This document shows, in pieces, positions 42,219-50,033 of a stretch of 64,000 bases of DNA. The notes beneath the pieces are model-generated. The model saw nothing but the letters and a program-made list of their open reading frames with translations, had not been told where the DNA came from and searched no databases. The stretch's first letter is position 1. Every line of letters begins with the position of its first letter. Source of the stretch: JBBRHQ01 sp963720735 (GTDB lineage: Bacteria; Actinomycetota; Thermoleophilia; Solirubrobacterales; 70-9); contig CAVRGL010000005.1 of the NCBI GenBank assembly GCA_963720735.1, positions 124,001-188,000 of the forward strand, written 5' to 3'. The position numbers and the translations under genes were made by a program.

Positions 42219-43571
42219 TCAGGCGCCGCTCACGGTCATCTCGCCGATCAGCAGGTGCGGCGTCCTCACCGACCCCCCGAACGGCACCCACCTCGCCTCG
42301 TCGCCGGCGGAGCGGACAGCGCGCAGCATGCTCACCAGGTCGCTCGCGATCGTGAACTCGCGCACCGGATCGGCGAGCTCTCCGGAGGAGATCATCCGTC
42401 CCGAGGCGCCCACCGAGAAGACGCCGGAGACCGGGTTCACCCCCGAGTGAAGGCCGGCGACGTCGGAGACGTAGACACCCTCCGATGCGGAGGCGAGGAG
42501 GCCGTCGAAGCTCTCGTCTCCCTCTCCGATCAGCAGGTTGGACGCCGCCACGGAGGGGGTCGAGCGGTAGCCGCCGCGCCCGGCGCTGGAGGTGGATTCG
42601 GTGCCGCCCCGGCGGGCCGTGTAGGTGTCGTGCAGAAAGGTGCGCAGGCGACCGTCCTCGATCAGCGCGATGCGGCGGCGGGGAACGCCCTCGCCGTCGA
42701 ACGGCGAGGAGGCGAGGCCGGCGGGGTCGAGGCCGTCGTCCTCGAAGCGCAGCGTCCGGCTGGCGACCTCCTCGCCGAGTCGCTCTGCGAAGGGCGAGCG
42801 GCCTCGCTGCACGGAATCGGCGCCCAGGGTCGAGCCGATCAACCCGGCGAAGCTGGCCGCGACCGTCGGGTCGAGGACGACGGGGCAGGCACGGGAGTCC
42901 GGCTTGCGGGCCCCGATCATCGAGACCGCCCGCTGCGCCGCCTCGCGGCCGATCTCCTCAGGATCGAGACCGCCGGGGCCCCGCGCCAGGCCGAAGCCGA
43001 GCCCGGTCTCGCGGCCGCCCTTGCCCTCCGCCATGGCTTGCAGGAAGGCGTAGCAGCTCGAGGCCTCATACCCACCCCCTATCCCGGTCGAGGAGCGGAT
43101 CGCGACCCGCTCGAAGCTGTCGGCGTAGACGGCCTGCTCGACCCCGACCACGCGCCGGTCGGCGTCGAGCGCCGCCCGCTCGACCGCGAGGGCTAGCTCC
43201 GCGACCTCTCCGGCGCCGGCCTCCGCGACCCCCGGATCGCTGAGGCCCTCGATCGCCTCGGCGACGCCCAGGGGCTGGGGCGGAGCCGCGAACTCGTCCG
43301 TGTCCGCGGTCCGGGAGGCGTCGGCGGCGCGCGCCGCGACCCGCTCCAGGCCCGCTTCGCTCAGATCGGTGCCGTAGGCGTAGCCGACCCGGCCCTCGCT
43401 CCAGGCCCGCACCCCGACCCCGCGCTCGGTCGCGGCGGTGAGGCTCTCGACCTTGCCGCCGTGGACCCTCACCTCGCGGCCGGCGTCCTCGACCGCGTAG
43501 GCCTCGGCGTCGCCGGCGCCGGCGCCCAGCGCCGCATCGACCGCGCGCCCGGCCGCCCCCTCGAGCTCCAT
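42219..43571 (-). CDS. tldE: TldE/PmbA-type metalloprotease subunit
   Basis: The non-catalytic partner of the TldD/TldE heterodimer, which cuts unfolded peptides. 450 residues. The C-terminal beta domain (NLLIGEGDESFDGLL, GVYVSDVAGLHSGVNPVSG, SAGRMISSGE-like) matches PmbA and there is no HExxxH. ATG 43571 overlaps the tldD stop (ATGA), so the two subunits are made together. Confidence 0.9.
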   Translation of the reverse strand: MELEGAAGRAVDAALGAGAGDAEAYAVEDAGREVRVHGGKVESLTAATERGVGVRAWSEGRVGYAYGTDLSEAGLERVAARAADASRTADTDEFAAPPQPLGVAEAIEGLSDPGVAEAGAGEVAELALAVERAALDADRRVVGVEQAVYADSFERVAIRSSTGIGGGYEASSCYAFLQAMAEGKGGRETGLGFGLARGPGGLDPEEIGREAAQRAVSMIGARKPDSRACPVVLDPTVAASFAGLIGSTLGADSVQRGRSPFAERLGEEVASRTLRFEDDGLDPAGLASSPFDGEGVPRRRIALIEDGRLRTFLHDTYTARRGGTESTSSAGRGGYRSTPSVAASNLLIGEGDESFDGLLASASEGVYVSDVAGLHSGVNPVSGVFSVGASGRMISSGELADPVREFTIASDLVSMLRAVRSAGDEARWVPFGGSVRTPHLLIGEMTVSGA

Positions 43572-44971
43572 CAGACCGCCGTCCCCCCGACGGTCATCTC
43601 GCGGATCCGCACGTGACCCTGGCCGGTGCCCACCGGCACCCGCTGCCCGCCCTTGCCGCAGATCCCCGTCTTCATCTCGAAGTCGCTTCCGACGGCCTCG
43701 ATCGCGGCGAGCGCGTCGAGGCAGTTGCCGATCAGCGTGGCGCCCCGGCACGGGCGGGTCACCGTGCCGTTCTCGATCAGGTAGCCCTCGGAGACCCCGA
43801 AGACGAAGTCGCCCGTCGCCGGCTCGACCTGGCCGCCGGCGAAGGAGACGGCGTAGAAGCCCTTCGGCACCTCGGCGATCATCGCCTCGGGCTCGGCGTC
43901 GCCAGGGGCGATGTAGGTGTTGGTCATCCGCGGGATCGGCAGGTGCCTGAAGCTCTCGCGGCGCCCGTTGCCGGTCGAGGCGACCGAGTCGGCCCCGGCC
44001 CGGATGCGGTCATACAGGTAGGAGACGATCCTGCCCTCTTCGATCACCGGCGTCTTCTGCGTCGGGGTCCCCTCGTCGTCGATCGAGTCGGTCCCCCACT
44101 CGCCCGGCATGCGACCGTCGTCGAAGGCGGTCAGCAGCGGCTCCGCCACCCGCTCGCCGAGCTTGCCCGCGTAGACGCTCGCCTGCTTCTGGACGTGGTC
44201 GGCCTCCAGCCCGTGGCCGGTCATCTCGTGGAACAGAACCCCTCCGAATCCGCCGCCGACCACGACCGGCATCGAGCCGGCCGGCGCCGGGTCGGCATCG
44301 AGCAGCGCCAGCGCCTTGCCCGCCGCCTGCTCGGCGATCAGCGCCGGATCGCCGGAGAGCAGCTCGAAGCCGCGGTGCGCCCCGAGCGTCTCGAGCCCGG
44401 TCTCGACCTTCTCCCCGCGACGGGCGACGGCCTGGGCCGCGAGCCGCACCCTGGTGCGGTCATCTGACGCCAGCAGCCCCTCGGAGTTGGCCACGGTGAC
44501 CCGCCGCCGCGCCTCGCCGTAGTTGGCCAGGAACTGGACGACCTCGCCGCCCTGGGAGCGGGCCCGCTCGTCGAGCTTCCGCAGCAGCTCGGCCTTGGTC
44601 GCGGCGGGCACCTCCTCGGGGCGCTGCTCGATCCGCTGCGGCTCGCTGTGGACGGCCCGAAGCGGGGCGGGCTCGCGGCGGGCTCCCCGCAGCGCCGCCG
44701 CCGCCTCCCCGGCGGCGCGCTCTAGGTCGGGTGCGGCGAGCCCGTCCACGTGGGCGAAGTAGGTGGTCCCCTCGCTGATCACCCGGATTCCGGCTCCCTC
44801 CTCGGCCCCCGACTGCACCGACTCGATACGCGACTCGTCGATCGCCATGGTCAGGCCGGAGCGGCTCTCGCAGTAGATCTCGGCGAACTCGCCCCCGGTC
44901 TCGAGCGCCCGCCGCAGCACCTCTTCGGCGAGCGCCGGCTCGATCAGCGGCGTCGGCTCGGCGGCCTCCAT
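43571..44971 (-). CDS. tldD: TldD-type zinc metalloprotease
   Basis: The catalytic subunit, 466 residues. The zinc motif HEMTGHGLE is near residue 250, preceded by VVGGGFGGVLF, and the third ligand is expected in the SEGYLIENG/CRGATLIGN region. TldD/E proteins mature some peptide antibiotics and antitoxins. ATG 44971 overlaps the stop of a 72-residue gene (ATGA). The four genes from 45569 down to 42219 are joined by such overlaps. Confidence 0.93.
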   Translation of the reverse strand: MEAAEPTPLIEPALAEEVLRRALETGGEFAEIYCESRSGLTMAIDESRIESVQSGAEEGAGIRVISEGTTYFAHVDGLAAPDLERAAGEAAAALRGARREPAPLRAVHSEPQRIEQRPEEVPAATKAELLRKLDERARSQGGEVVQFLANYGEARRRVTVANSEGLLASDDRTRVRLAAQAVARRGEKVETGLETLGAHRGFELLSGDPALIAEQAAGKALALLDADPAPAGSMPVVVGGGFGGVLFHEMTGHGLEADHVQKQASVYAGKLGERVAEPLLTAFDDGRMPGEWGTDSIDDEGTPTQKTPVIEEGRIVSYLYDRIRAGADSVASTGNGRRESFRHLPIPRMTNTYIAPGDAEPEAMIAEVPKGFYAVSFAGGQVEPATGDFVFGVSEGYLIENGTVTRPCRGATLIGNCLDALAAIEAVGSDFEMKTGICGKGGQRVPVGTGQGHVRIREMTVGGTAV

Positions 44972-45189
44972 CAGTCCCGCGGCCTCGAGGCGGCCTCGAT
45001 CATCCGTCCCGCGGCGGTGAACAGCTCGGCCCCGGCGACGCTGTCGGAGGCGTGGTCGCGGCTGCGCCCGCCCGCGTAGTGGATACGGGCGAACGGACGG
45101 CGGGTGTGGCGTCGCCGCCGCATGAACGCCGCCGCCTCGTCGGCGTAGCCGGAGACCCGGTCGAGCAGGACCCGATGCGCCTTCGGCAT
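44971..45189 (-). CDS. Small basic protein (72 aa) in tldD/E operon
   Basis: A short protein rich in Arg, Ala and His with a central RRRRHTRRPFARIHYAGG and no membrane helix. No family recognised. ATG 45189 overlaps the previous stop and its own stop overlaps the tldD ATG, which argues for a real coupled gene. It could be a substrate or adaptor of the protease, or a DNA- or RNA-binding peptide; nothing decides this. Confidence 0.6.
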   Translation of the reverse strand: MPKAHRVLLDRVSGYADEAAAFMRRRRHTRRPFARIHYAGGRSRDHASDSVAGAELFTAAGRMIEAASRPRD

Positions 45190-45569
45190 CAGCCGCTCTC
45201 CGCGGAGGGCTCGGGCGCGCAGAGATCACGCAGCACCGAGCGCATGTCGAATGACATCAGCGAGGAGAGCACGAAGCGCTCGGTCACTGCGACCGCGGTC
45301 AGCCCGCCGTGCCGCAGGGCGAACACCTCGCCCTGCTCGGTGGCGATGTGGACCTGGCCGGCGGGCTCATCGCCGGCGCGGTCGGCGGCCTCGAGCAGCG
45401 CGGTTGCCGCGTCGCGCCATTCCGCCGGGTCACCGTCGGCCGCGAGGACCTCGCCGCCGGGGCCGAGGATCGCTCCGCCGCGAAGGTCGGGTGACATCTC
45501 CGCCAGATATGCGAGCGCCCGGCCCGCCTCCTCCTTCGATACCCCCGTCGGGGCTGTGCCATCGGCCAT
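45189..45569 (-). CDS. Roadblock/LC7-like protein
   Basis: A 126-residue protein with the layout of Roadblock/LC7 domains: helix (AGRALAYLAEM), strands around GGAILGPGGEVLAADG, a long helix (AATALLEAADRA), then ALRHGGLTAVAVTERF. In bacteria such proteins regulate small GTPases or polarity and gene expression. No GTPase gene is nearby. ATG 45569 is preferred to an upstream GTG or TTG with no support. It begins the tldD/E operon. Confidence 0.6.
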   Translation of the reverse strand: MADGTAPTGVSKEEAGRALAYLAEMSPDLRGGAILGPGGEVLAADGDPAEWRDAATALLEAADRAGDEPAGQVHIATEQGEVFALRHGGLTAVAVTERFVLSSLMSFDMRSVLRDLCAPEPSAESG

Positions 45570-45589
45570 CTTCGTGAAAATACCGCGCC

Positions 45590-45739
45590 GTGCCCCTCGC
45601 GAGAGCATCGTGGATCGCCGTAGTCGTCATCTGCGCCATCGCCGCGGTCCTCTTCGAGATCAGCGGGTACACGGGCTACGCGATCACCGTCGCCGCGGTC
45701 GGCCTGGCGGCCGCCGTCAACCTGCTGCCGTCCCGCTAG
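45590..45739 (+). CDS. Small two-helix membrane protein (49 aa)
   Basis: A GTG-started frame encoding two hydrophobic segments separated by FEISGYTGYA, ending NLLPSR. It is divergent from the Roadblock gene with only 20 bp between starts and converges with the CDF gene. The regular amphipathic pattern and clean stop suggest a real gene, but no ribosome binding site is seen and no family is recognised. Confidence 0.45.
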   Translation: MPLARASWIAVVVICAIAAVLFEISGYTGYAITVAAVGLAAAVNLLPSR

Positions 45740-45756
45740 CGCCGGCCGGCGGGCGC

Positions 45757-46665
45757 TCAGCCGGCCCGAAACGGGCCCGGCCGCTCTCCGGGATCGATCA
45801 ACGAGGTCTCGGGCTCGACGTGGATCAGCACCTCCGCCGCGGGGATCTCGGCCTCGATCGCGCCGCGCATCTCGTGGGCGAGGTGGTGGGCGTGCTCGAG
45901 GCTGGTGCCCGTGCGGTACTGGACGTGGAAGTCGACGTAGCGCCGCCGGCCCGCCCTGCGAGCACGGAGCTTGTGGTAGCCGGCCACCTCCGGGGTGCGG
46001 GCGGAGGCGATCGCCGCCTCGATCAGGTCCATCTCCTCATCAGGCAGCGCCTCATCGACCAGAACCCCGGAGGAGCGCCGGATGATCCGGATCCCGGCTG
46101 CGACGATCACCACCGCGACGATCAGCGCGGTGATCGAGTCGAACTGGTCCAGCCCGGTGATCTGAACCAGCGCCAGGCCGAGCAGGACGCCGCCGGAGGT
46201 CATCGCGTCGGTGCGCAGGTGGGCCGCGTCGCCGGCGAGGGCAAAGGACTCGTGGACCCGTGCCTGGCGGGAGAGGACCCCCGAGACCACGAGGTTGGCG
46301 ATCAGCGAGATCCCCATCACCGCGATCCCGATCCCGAGGCGCTCCACTCCGGAGCCGACGACCAGCCGGTGGGTCGCCTCGTAGATGATGATCCCGGCAC
46401 CGACCAGGATCAGCATCCCCTCCAGGGTCGCCGCCAGGCTCTCGACCTTCTCGTGGCCGTATGGGTGCTCCACGTCGGCGGGCTCGTCCGCCTTGCGCAC
46501 CGAGATGAAGGCGACGACAGACGCGACCAGGTCGATCAGCGAATGGACTGCCTCGGTGAGGATCGCAATCGAGCCGGTGATCGCTCCGGCGGCCAGCTTC
46601 AGCGCGATCAGAACGGAGTTCGAGGCGATCGAGAGGCCGGCCGCCTCGGACTTGGTGCGGATCAC
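45757..46665 (-). CDS. Cation diffusion facilitator (CDF) transporter
   Basis: A 302-residue metal/proton antiporter, probably exporting Zn, Fe, Co or Mn. Six helices with metal site residues in VHSLID (helix 2) and HLRTD (helix 5). The loop HPYGHEKVES and a C-terminal ferredoxin-like domain (IPAAEVLIHVEPE) are typical. GTG 46665 overlaps the rdgB stop (GTGA). It is the last gene of rph-rdgB-CDF. Confidence 0.93.
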   Translation of the reverse strand: MIRTKSEAAGLSIASNSVLIALKLAAGAITGSIAILTEAVHSLIDLVASVVAFISVRKADEPADVEHPYGHEKVESLAATLEGMLILVGAGIIIYEATHRLVVGSGVERLGIGIAVMGISLIANLVVSGVLSRQARVHESFALAGDAAHLRTDAMTSGGVLLGLALVQITGLDQFDSITALIVAVVIVAAGIRIIRRSSGVLVDEALPDEEMDLIEAAIASARTPEVAGYHKLRARRAGRRRYVDFHVQYRTGTSLEHAHHLAHEMRGAIEAEIPAAEVLIHVEPETSLIDPGERPGPFRAG

Positions 46666-47252
46666 GATCCGCCCCCTTCGGCATCGAGGTGGGAGGCGAG
46701 CGCCCGGGCCGCCCGCCCCCGGTGGCTGATCGCGTGCTTCTCGGCGGGCGCCAGCTCGGCCATCGTCCGCTGGTCTCCGGGGCCGGTGTCGTCGGGGACG
46801 AACGCCGGGTCGTAGCCGAAGCCGCCCTCGCCCCGCCCCTCCTCGGCCAGCAACCCGCTGCAGCGCCCTTCGAAGGTGTGCTCTGAGCCGTCGGCGTCGA
46901 CCAGGGCGATCACGCATACATAGGCGACCCGGCGGTCGCCGGCCGCCGCACCGACCTCGGCCAACAGCTTCGCCAGGTTCTCAGCATCCGAGGCCCGAGG
47001 ACCGGCGTAACGGGCCGAGCGCACGCCAGGGCGCCCGCCGAGCGCCACCGCCTCGATCCCCGAGTCGTCGGCGATCGCCGGCTCCCCGGTCGCCGCCCGC
47101 GCCGCGCGGGCCTTGATCAGGGCGTTCTCGGCGAAGGTCTCGCCGTCCTCGGGTGGTAGCTCGACCTCGGGCGGCAACGGACGCAGCCCTACGGCGGGCA
47201 GGATCTCGGCCAGCTCGCGCAACTTGTGCTCGTTGCGGGAGGCGAGGATCAA
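46662..47252 (-). CDS. rdgB: XTP/dITP diphosphatase (RdgB/HAM1)
   Basis: It removes ITP, XTP and dITP from the nucleotide pool. The 196-residue protein begins MILASRNEHKLREL, has the metal-binding DDSGIEAVALGGRPGVRSAR near 61-80 and GFGYDPAFVPD, and ends with SHRGRAARAL. It overlaps the rph 3' end by 4 bp, a very common actinobacterial pair. Confidence 0.96.
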   Translation of the reverse strand: MILASRNEHKLRELAEILPAVGLRPLPPEVELPPEDGETFAENALIKARAARAATGEPAIADDSGIEAVALGGRPGVRSARYAGPRASDAENLAKLLAEVGAAAGDRRVAYVCVIALVDADGSEHTFEGRCSGLLAEEGRGEGGFGYDPAFVPDDTGPGDQRTMAELAPAEKHAISHRGRAARALASHLDAEGGGS

Positions 47253-47974
47253 GTCGCGGTGGCCCGCTCCTGCTCTTCGCGCAGCCGGGCGATGCCGCCC
47301 TCGGCGAGCCCCAGCAGCTCGTCGAGCGAGGCTCGCGAGAGCGGCATCCGCTCGGCCGTCGCCTGCACCTCGACCAGGCCGCCGTCGGAGGTCATCACAA
47401 CGTTCGCGTCGACCTCGGCGGCGGAGTCCTCGGCGTAGTCGAGGTCGCAGAGCGCCTTCCCGTCGACGACCCCGACGCTGATCGCGGCGACCGAGCCGTT
47501 TAGCGGCATCGTCTCGATCTCGCTCGCGTCGAGCAGACCCTGGAGCGCCAGCTGGAGCGCGACGTGCCCGCCGGTGATCGCGGCGCAGCGGGTGCCCCCG
47601 TCCGCCTGCAGCACATCGCAGTCGACGTAGACGCTGCGCTCCCCGAGCGCCTCGAAGTCCACCACCACCCGCAGCGAGCGGCCGATCAGCCGCTGGATCT
47701 CGACCGAGCGCCCGTCCTGCTTACCCCGGGAGATGTCGCGCTCCTTGCGATCGCCGGTGGAGGCGGGCAGCATCGCGTACTCGGCCGTCACCCACCCGGT
47801 GCCCCGGCCCTCCATCCAGCGCGGGACCTTGGAGCTGACCGAGGCGGTGCAGATCACCTTGGTCTCGCCGGCCGTGATCAGCGCCGAGCCATCGGCGGTG
47901 GCGACGTAGCCCGGCTCGATCGAGACGGGGCGGATCTCGGCCGGGCCGCGACCATGGCTGCGGGTGCTTGGCAT
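47249..47974 (-). CDS. rph: Ribonuclease PH
   Basis: A phosphorolytic 3' exonuclease maturing tRNA ends. 241 residues with SALITAGETKVICTASV, the RNA-binding SRGKQDGRSVEIQRLIGRSLR and the phosphate-binding DCDVLQADGGTRCAAITGG (near 120-140). The tail has IARLREEQ. Complete. It starts the rph-rdgB-CDF operon. Confidence 0.97.
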   Translation of the reverse strand: MPSTRSHGRGPAEIRPVSIEPGYVATADGSALITAGETKVICTASVSSKVPRWMEGRGTGWVTAEYAMLPASTGDRKERDISRGKQDGRSVEIQRLIGRSLRVVVDFEALGERSVYVDCDVLQADGGTRCAAITGGHVALQLALQGLLDASEIETMPLNGSVAAISVGVVDGKALCDLDYAEDSAAEVDANVVMTSDGGLVEVQATAERMPLSRASLDELLGLAEGGIARLREEQERATAT

Positions 47975-47997
47975 CGGCGCAGTCTCTCAGAGGCCGG

Positions 47998-48025
47998 GTG
48001 GCCCGACCGTCCTCGGCCGGGCCAC
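47998..48025 (-). terminator. Stem-loop after pilin gene
   Basis: GTGGCCCG pairs with CGGGCCAC over 8 bp around a 12-nt loop. On the - strand it starts 8 bp after the pilin stop. No T-run. Confidence 0.45.
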
Positions 48026-48032
48026 GCGACCC

Positions 48033-48281
48033 CTACTTGAAGGCGACCTTGTTCACTGCCTGTTTGATCTTGTTGACGATCACGTCGGCGAGCTCGGTGC
48101 CCTGCTTGCCGTTGAACCCCTTCATCGCGGCGACCATCCCGACCATCAGCAGCGAGACGAGCAGGATCAGCCCGACGTACTCGACCGTGCCCTGCCCGCG
48201 CTCGCCCTCCAGGGCGCGGCGGATCGTCTCGAGTCTGAGGTGGATGGCGGCGTGGGCTCTGCCGAGAAGCGCGTGGAACAT
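48033..48281 (-). CDS. Flp/TadE-like class III pilin
   Basis: An 82-residue precursor. A 28-residue charged leader ends in RGQG, the prepilin peptidase site, and the mature part begins TVEYVGLILLVSLLMVG with Glu at position 3 followed by a hydrophobic helix, as in Flp pilins. A near-perfect ribosome binding site (AAGGAGGTCC) lies 5 nt before the ATG, suggesting high expression. No assembly genes (tad, cpa) are in the window, so it is an orphan here. Confidence 0.8.
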   Translation of the reverse strand: MFHALLGRAHAAIHLRLETIRRALEGERGQGTVEYVGLILLVSLLMVGMVAAMKGFNGKQGTELADVIVNKIKQAVNKVAFK

Positions 48282-48596
48282 CTGGACCTCCTTCGATCGG
48301 TTACAGCCCCGATCGTGAGAGGAAGCGATTCATCGAACCAGACGGAAACGAGTCTTTCCCCGGGCAGGAGATTCAAGAGTTGCCCCCACGGCAGGGCGGC
48401 TAGTCAATCCCGCCCTCGCATGCCAACCCGTGGGACCGTCGGGAAGGCGGTTGAGTCCGGTGCTCTCAGCCCCTCCGGCGCTCTCTGACGGGATCGTCGA
48501 AGGCGCGTTTGTTGGGCGATTGCCGCTTGAAGCTGACCTAAGGACTCCTCGTGGCCGCCCCGACGGGGTCAAACCCTCTCGCGATAGCCTCCCACC
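48282..48596. other. Intergenic region between pilin and DksA-like genes
   Basis: This 315-bp gap holds the pilin ribosome binding site (48286-48295) and an inverted repeat CGATCG/CGATCG (48294-48299, 48310-48315). A small hairpin GGAAA/TTTCC lies near 48340-48355. A TAGCCT -10 box (48585-48590) for the DksA-like gene is at the far end. Open frames across it (for example 48330-48572 on the - strand) are Ser/Arg/Pro-rich and unconvincing. I see no tRNA or known riboswitch. Confidence 0.5.
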
Positions 48597-48914
48597 ATGG
48601 ATTCTGACCGCGCCCGCAAGCTGCTGGCCGCCGAACGGACGCGAATCGAGGACGCGGTCGCAGCTCTCGAAGAGTCCGAGACAGACAAGGACGAGCCAGG
48701 CGACGAAGGCTCGGAGAACCTCTATCAGGCTGAGTTCGATGCAGGCCGGGCCGAGGATTTGGCCAAGGAGCTTGCTGCTGTCGAGCGTGCCGAGGCGCGG
48801 CTAGCCGCCGGGACGTACGGACTTTCGGTGGAAAGCGGCGAGCCAATCCCGGACGAACGACTCGAGGCTTTCCCAACTGCTGAACACACCGTCGAAGAGC
48901 TCGGCGAGCGATGA
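48597..48914 (+). CDS. DksA/TraR-family protein without zinc-finger cysteines
   Basis: A 105-residue protein with the coiled-coil N-terminus and the LAAGTYGLSVESGEPIPDERL segment of DksA/TraR. The four zinc Cys are replaced: Ser77, Ser80, Thr98 and Glu101. The acidic coiled-coil tip (DKDEPGDEG near 31-38) suggests it may still enter the RNA polymerase secondary channel. A TAGCCT box 6 nt before the ATG and no ribosome binding site point to a leaderless mRNA. A strong hairpin follows. Confidence 0.8.
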   Translation: MDSDRARKLLAAERTRIEDAVAALEESETDKDEPGDEGSENLYQAEFDAGRAEDLAKELAAVERAEARLAAGTYGLSVESGEPIPDERLEAFPTAEHTVEELGER

Positions 48915-48924
48915 TGGATTGCTC

Positions 48925-48956
48925 CGGCCTGCGCTGAGCAAGGCCAGCGCAGGCCG
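48925..48956 (+). terminator. Terminator hairpin after DksA-like gene
   Basis: CGGCCTGCGCT pairs perfectly with AGCGCAGGCCG (11 bp) around a 10-nt loop. It begins 10 bp after the stop codon and is followed by TGGA, so it lacks a T-run. Confidence 0.65.
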
Positions 48957-49071
48957 TGGATGGCCGCGTGGGCCCTGCCGAGTGCACTCGGGGATCTAGG
49001 CCACCTGGGCCAGAACTGCTGGGTGGGCCAAGGCGAAAACGGTGCCGCCTCCGCAGATACGCTCCGCGCCG

Positions 49072-50022
49072 ATGCGGGCCCTGGTCGTCACCAACTTCGT
49101 CCCCGACCCGAGCGCCCCGCAGCGCGGCCGTTGGGTCGTCGACCAGGTGGAGGAGGTACGAAGGCGGGGGGTCGAGGTCGAGGTCTTCAGCTTTCCGATG
49201 GGACGGCGCGAGTACGCACCGGCAACCCGGCGCCTGCGGCGCCTGCTGCGGCGGCAGAGCTTCGACCTCGTCCACGCCCACTACGGGCTCGCGGGCGCCT
49301 GCGCAAAGCTGGCAGGGGCGAGGCCACTGCTGGTCACATTCCACGGCACAGACGTCCGCCATCCGGTCGTGGGCGCTATCTCTCGCCGGCTGGTCCACCG
49401 GATCGACTTGGTCGCAGGGGTCTCGCGGGCCCTGTTCGCACCGGAGGGCGGTCGCCCCGGCCTCCCGCATGTCCCGGGGTCAAGCGCCGTCCTGCCCTGC
49501 GGCCTCGACCTGGCCCGCTTCGGGCCGATCCCCCGCCCCGAGGCGCGGCGCGAGCTCGGCCTCGATCCCGAGGGTCGCTATCTGCTCTTCCCGGCCAACC
49601 CGGCGCGGCCGGAGAAGCGCCACGATCGCGCCGTCGAGCTGGCGGCTGCCGCCGGCGCTCGCCTGCTCGCCGGCGGCGACATCGAACCCGAGCGGATGCC
49701 GCTCTGGCTGAATGCCGCCAACGCGGTGCTGGTCACCTCCGACAACGAGGGCTTCGGCCTCGCCTGCCTCGAGGCTCTCGCCTGCGAGGTGCCGGTCCTC
49801 TCCACCGCGGTCGGGATCGCCCCCACCGCCCTTGACGGAATCGCCGGCTGCCTCTGCGCCGACTATGACATGGGGGTCTGGGAGGAAGCGGTGGCGGCCC
49901 ATCTCACCGCCCCGGACCCCCGGGTCGAGGGCGCCGCCGGGGCCCGGAGATTCTCCGCGGCGCGGATGGCCGAAAGGGTGCTGATCGCTTACGGGGAGAT
50001 CCTCGGTAATGATGCTCTCTGA
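49072..50022 (+). CDS. Glycosyltransferase family 4 protein
   Basis: A 316-residue GT-B enzyme. N-terminal MRALVVTNFVPDPSAPQRG and HAHYGLAGACAKLAG; middle FHGTDVRHP; C-terminal domain with FPANPARPEKRHDRAVELA and the donor motif SDNEGFGLACLEALACEVPV near 222-241. It is short for the family but has both domains. ATG 49072 is chosen because MRAL is the usual start; a TACGCT box is 8 nt before it. The next gene starts 11 bp later. Sugar and acceptor unknown. Confidence 0.88.
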   Translation: MRALVVTNFVPDPSAPQRGRWVVDQVEEVRRRGVEVEVFSFPMGRREYAPATRRLRRLLRRQSFDLVHAHYGLAGACAKLAGARPLLVTFHGTDVRHPVVGAISRRLVHRIDLVAGVSRALFAPEGGRPGLPHVPGSSAVLPCGLDLARFGPIPRPEARRELGLDPEGRYLLFPANPARPEKRHDRAVELAAAAGARLLAGGDIEPERMPLWLNAANAVLVTSDNEGFGLACLEALACEVPVLSTAVGIAPTALDGIAGCLCADYDMGVWEEAVAAHLTAPDPRVEGAAGARRFSAARMAERVLIAYGEILGNDAL

Positions 50023-50033
50023 GGAATCGAAAA

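Noticed and set aside
48282..48330. GGGGCTGTAACCGATCG (- strand) recalled the 3' end of c-di-GMP-I riboswitches before the pilin gene
   Set aside because: The conserved P2 core blocks of that class are absent upstream, so the match is too short.
48330..48572. 80-residue open frame on the - strand, and a 124-residue one overlapping on the + strand
   Set aside because: Composition is low-complexity Ser/Arg/Pro/Gly, there is no ribosome binding site, and they overlap each other or the DksA-like gene in other frames.
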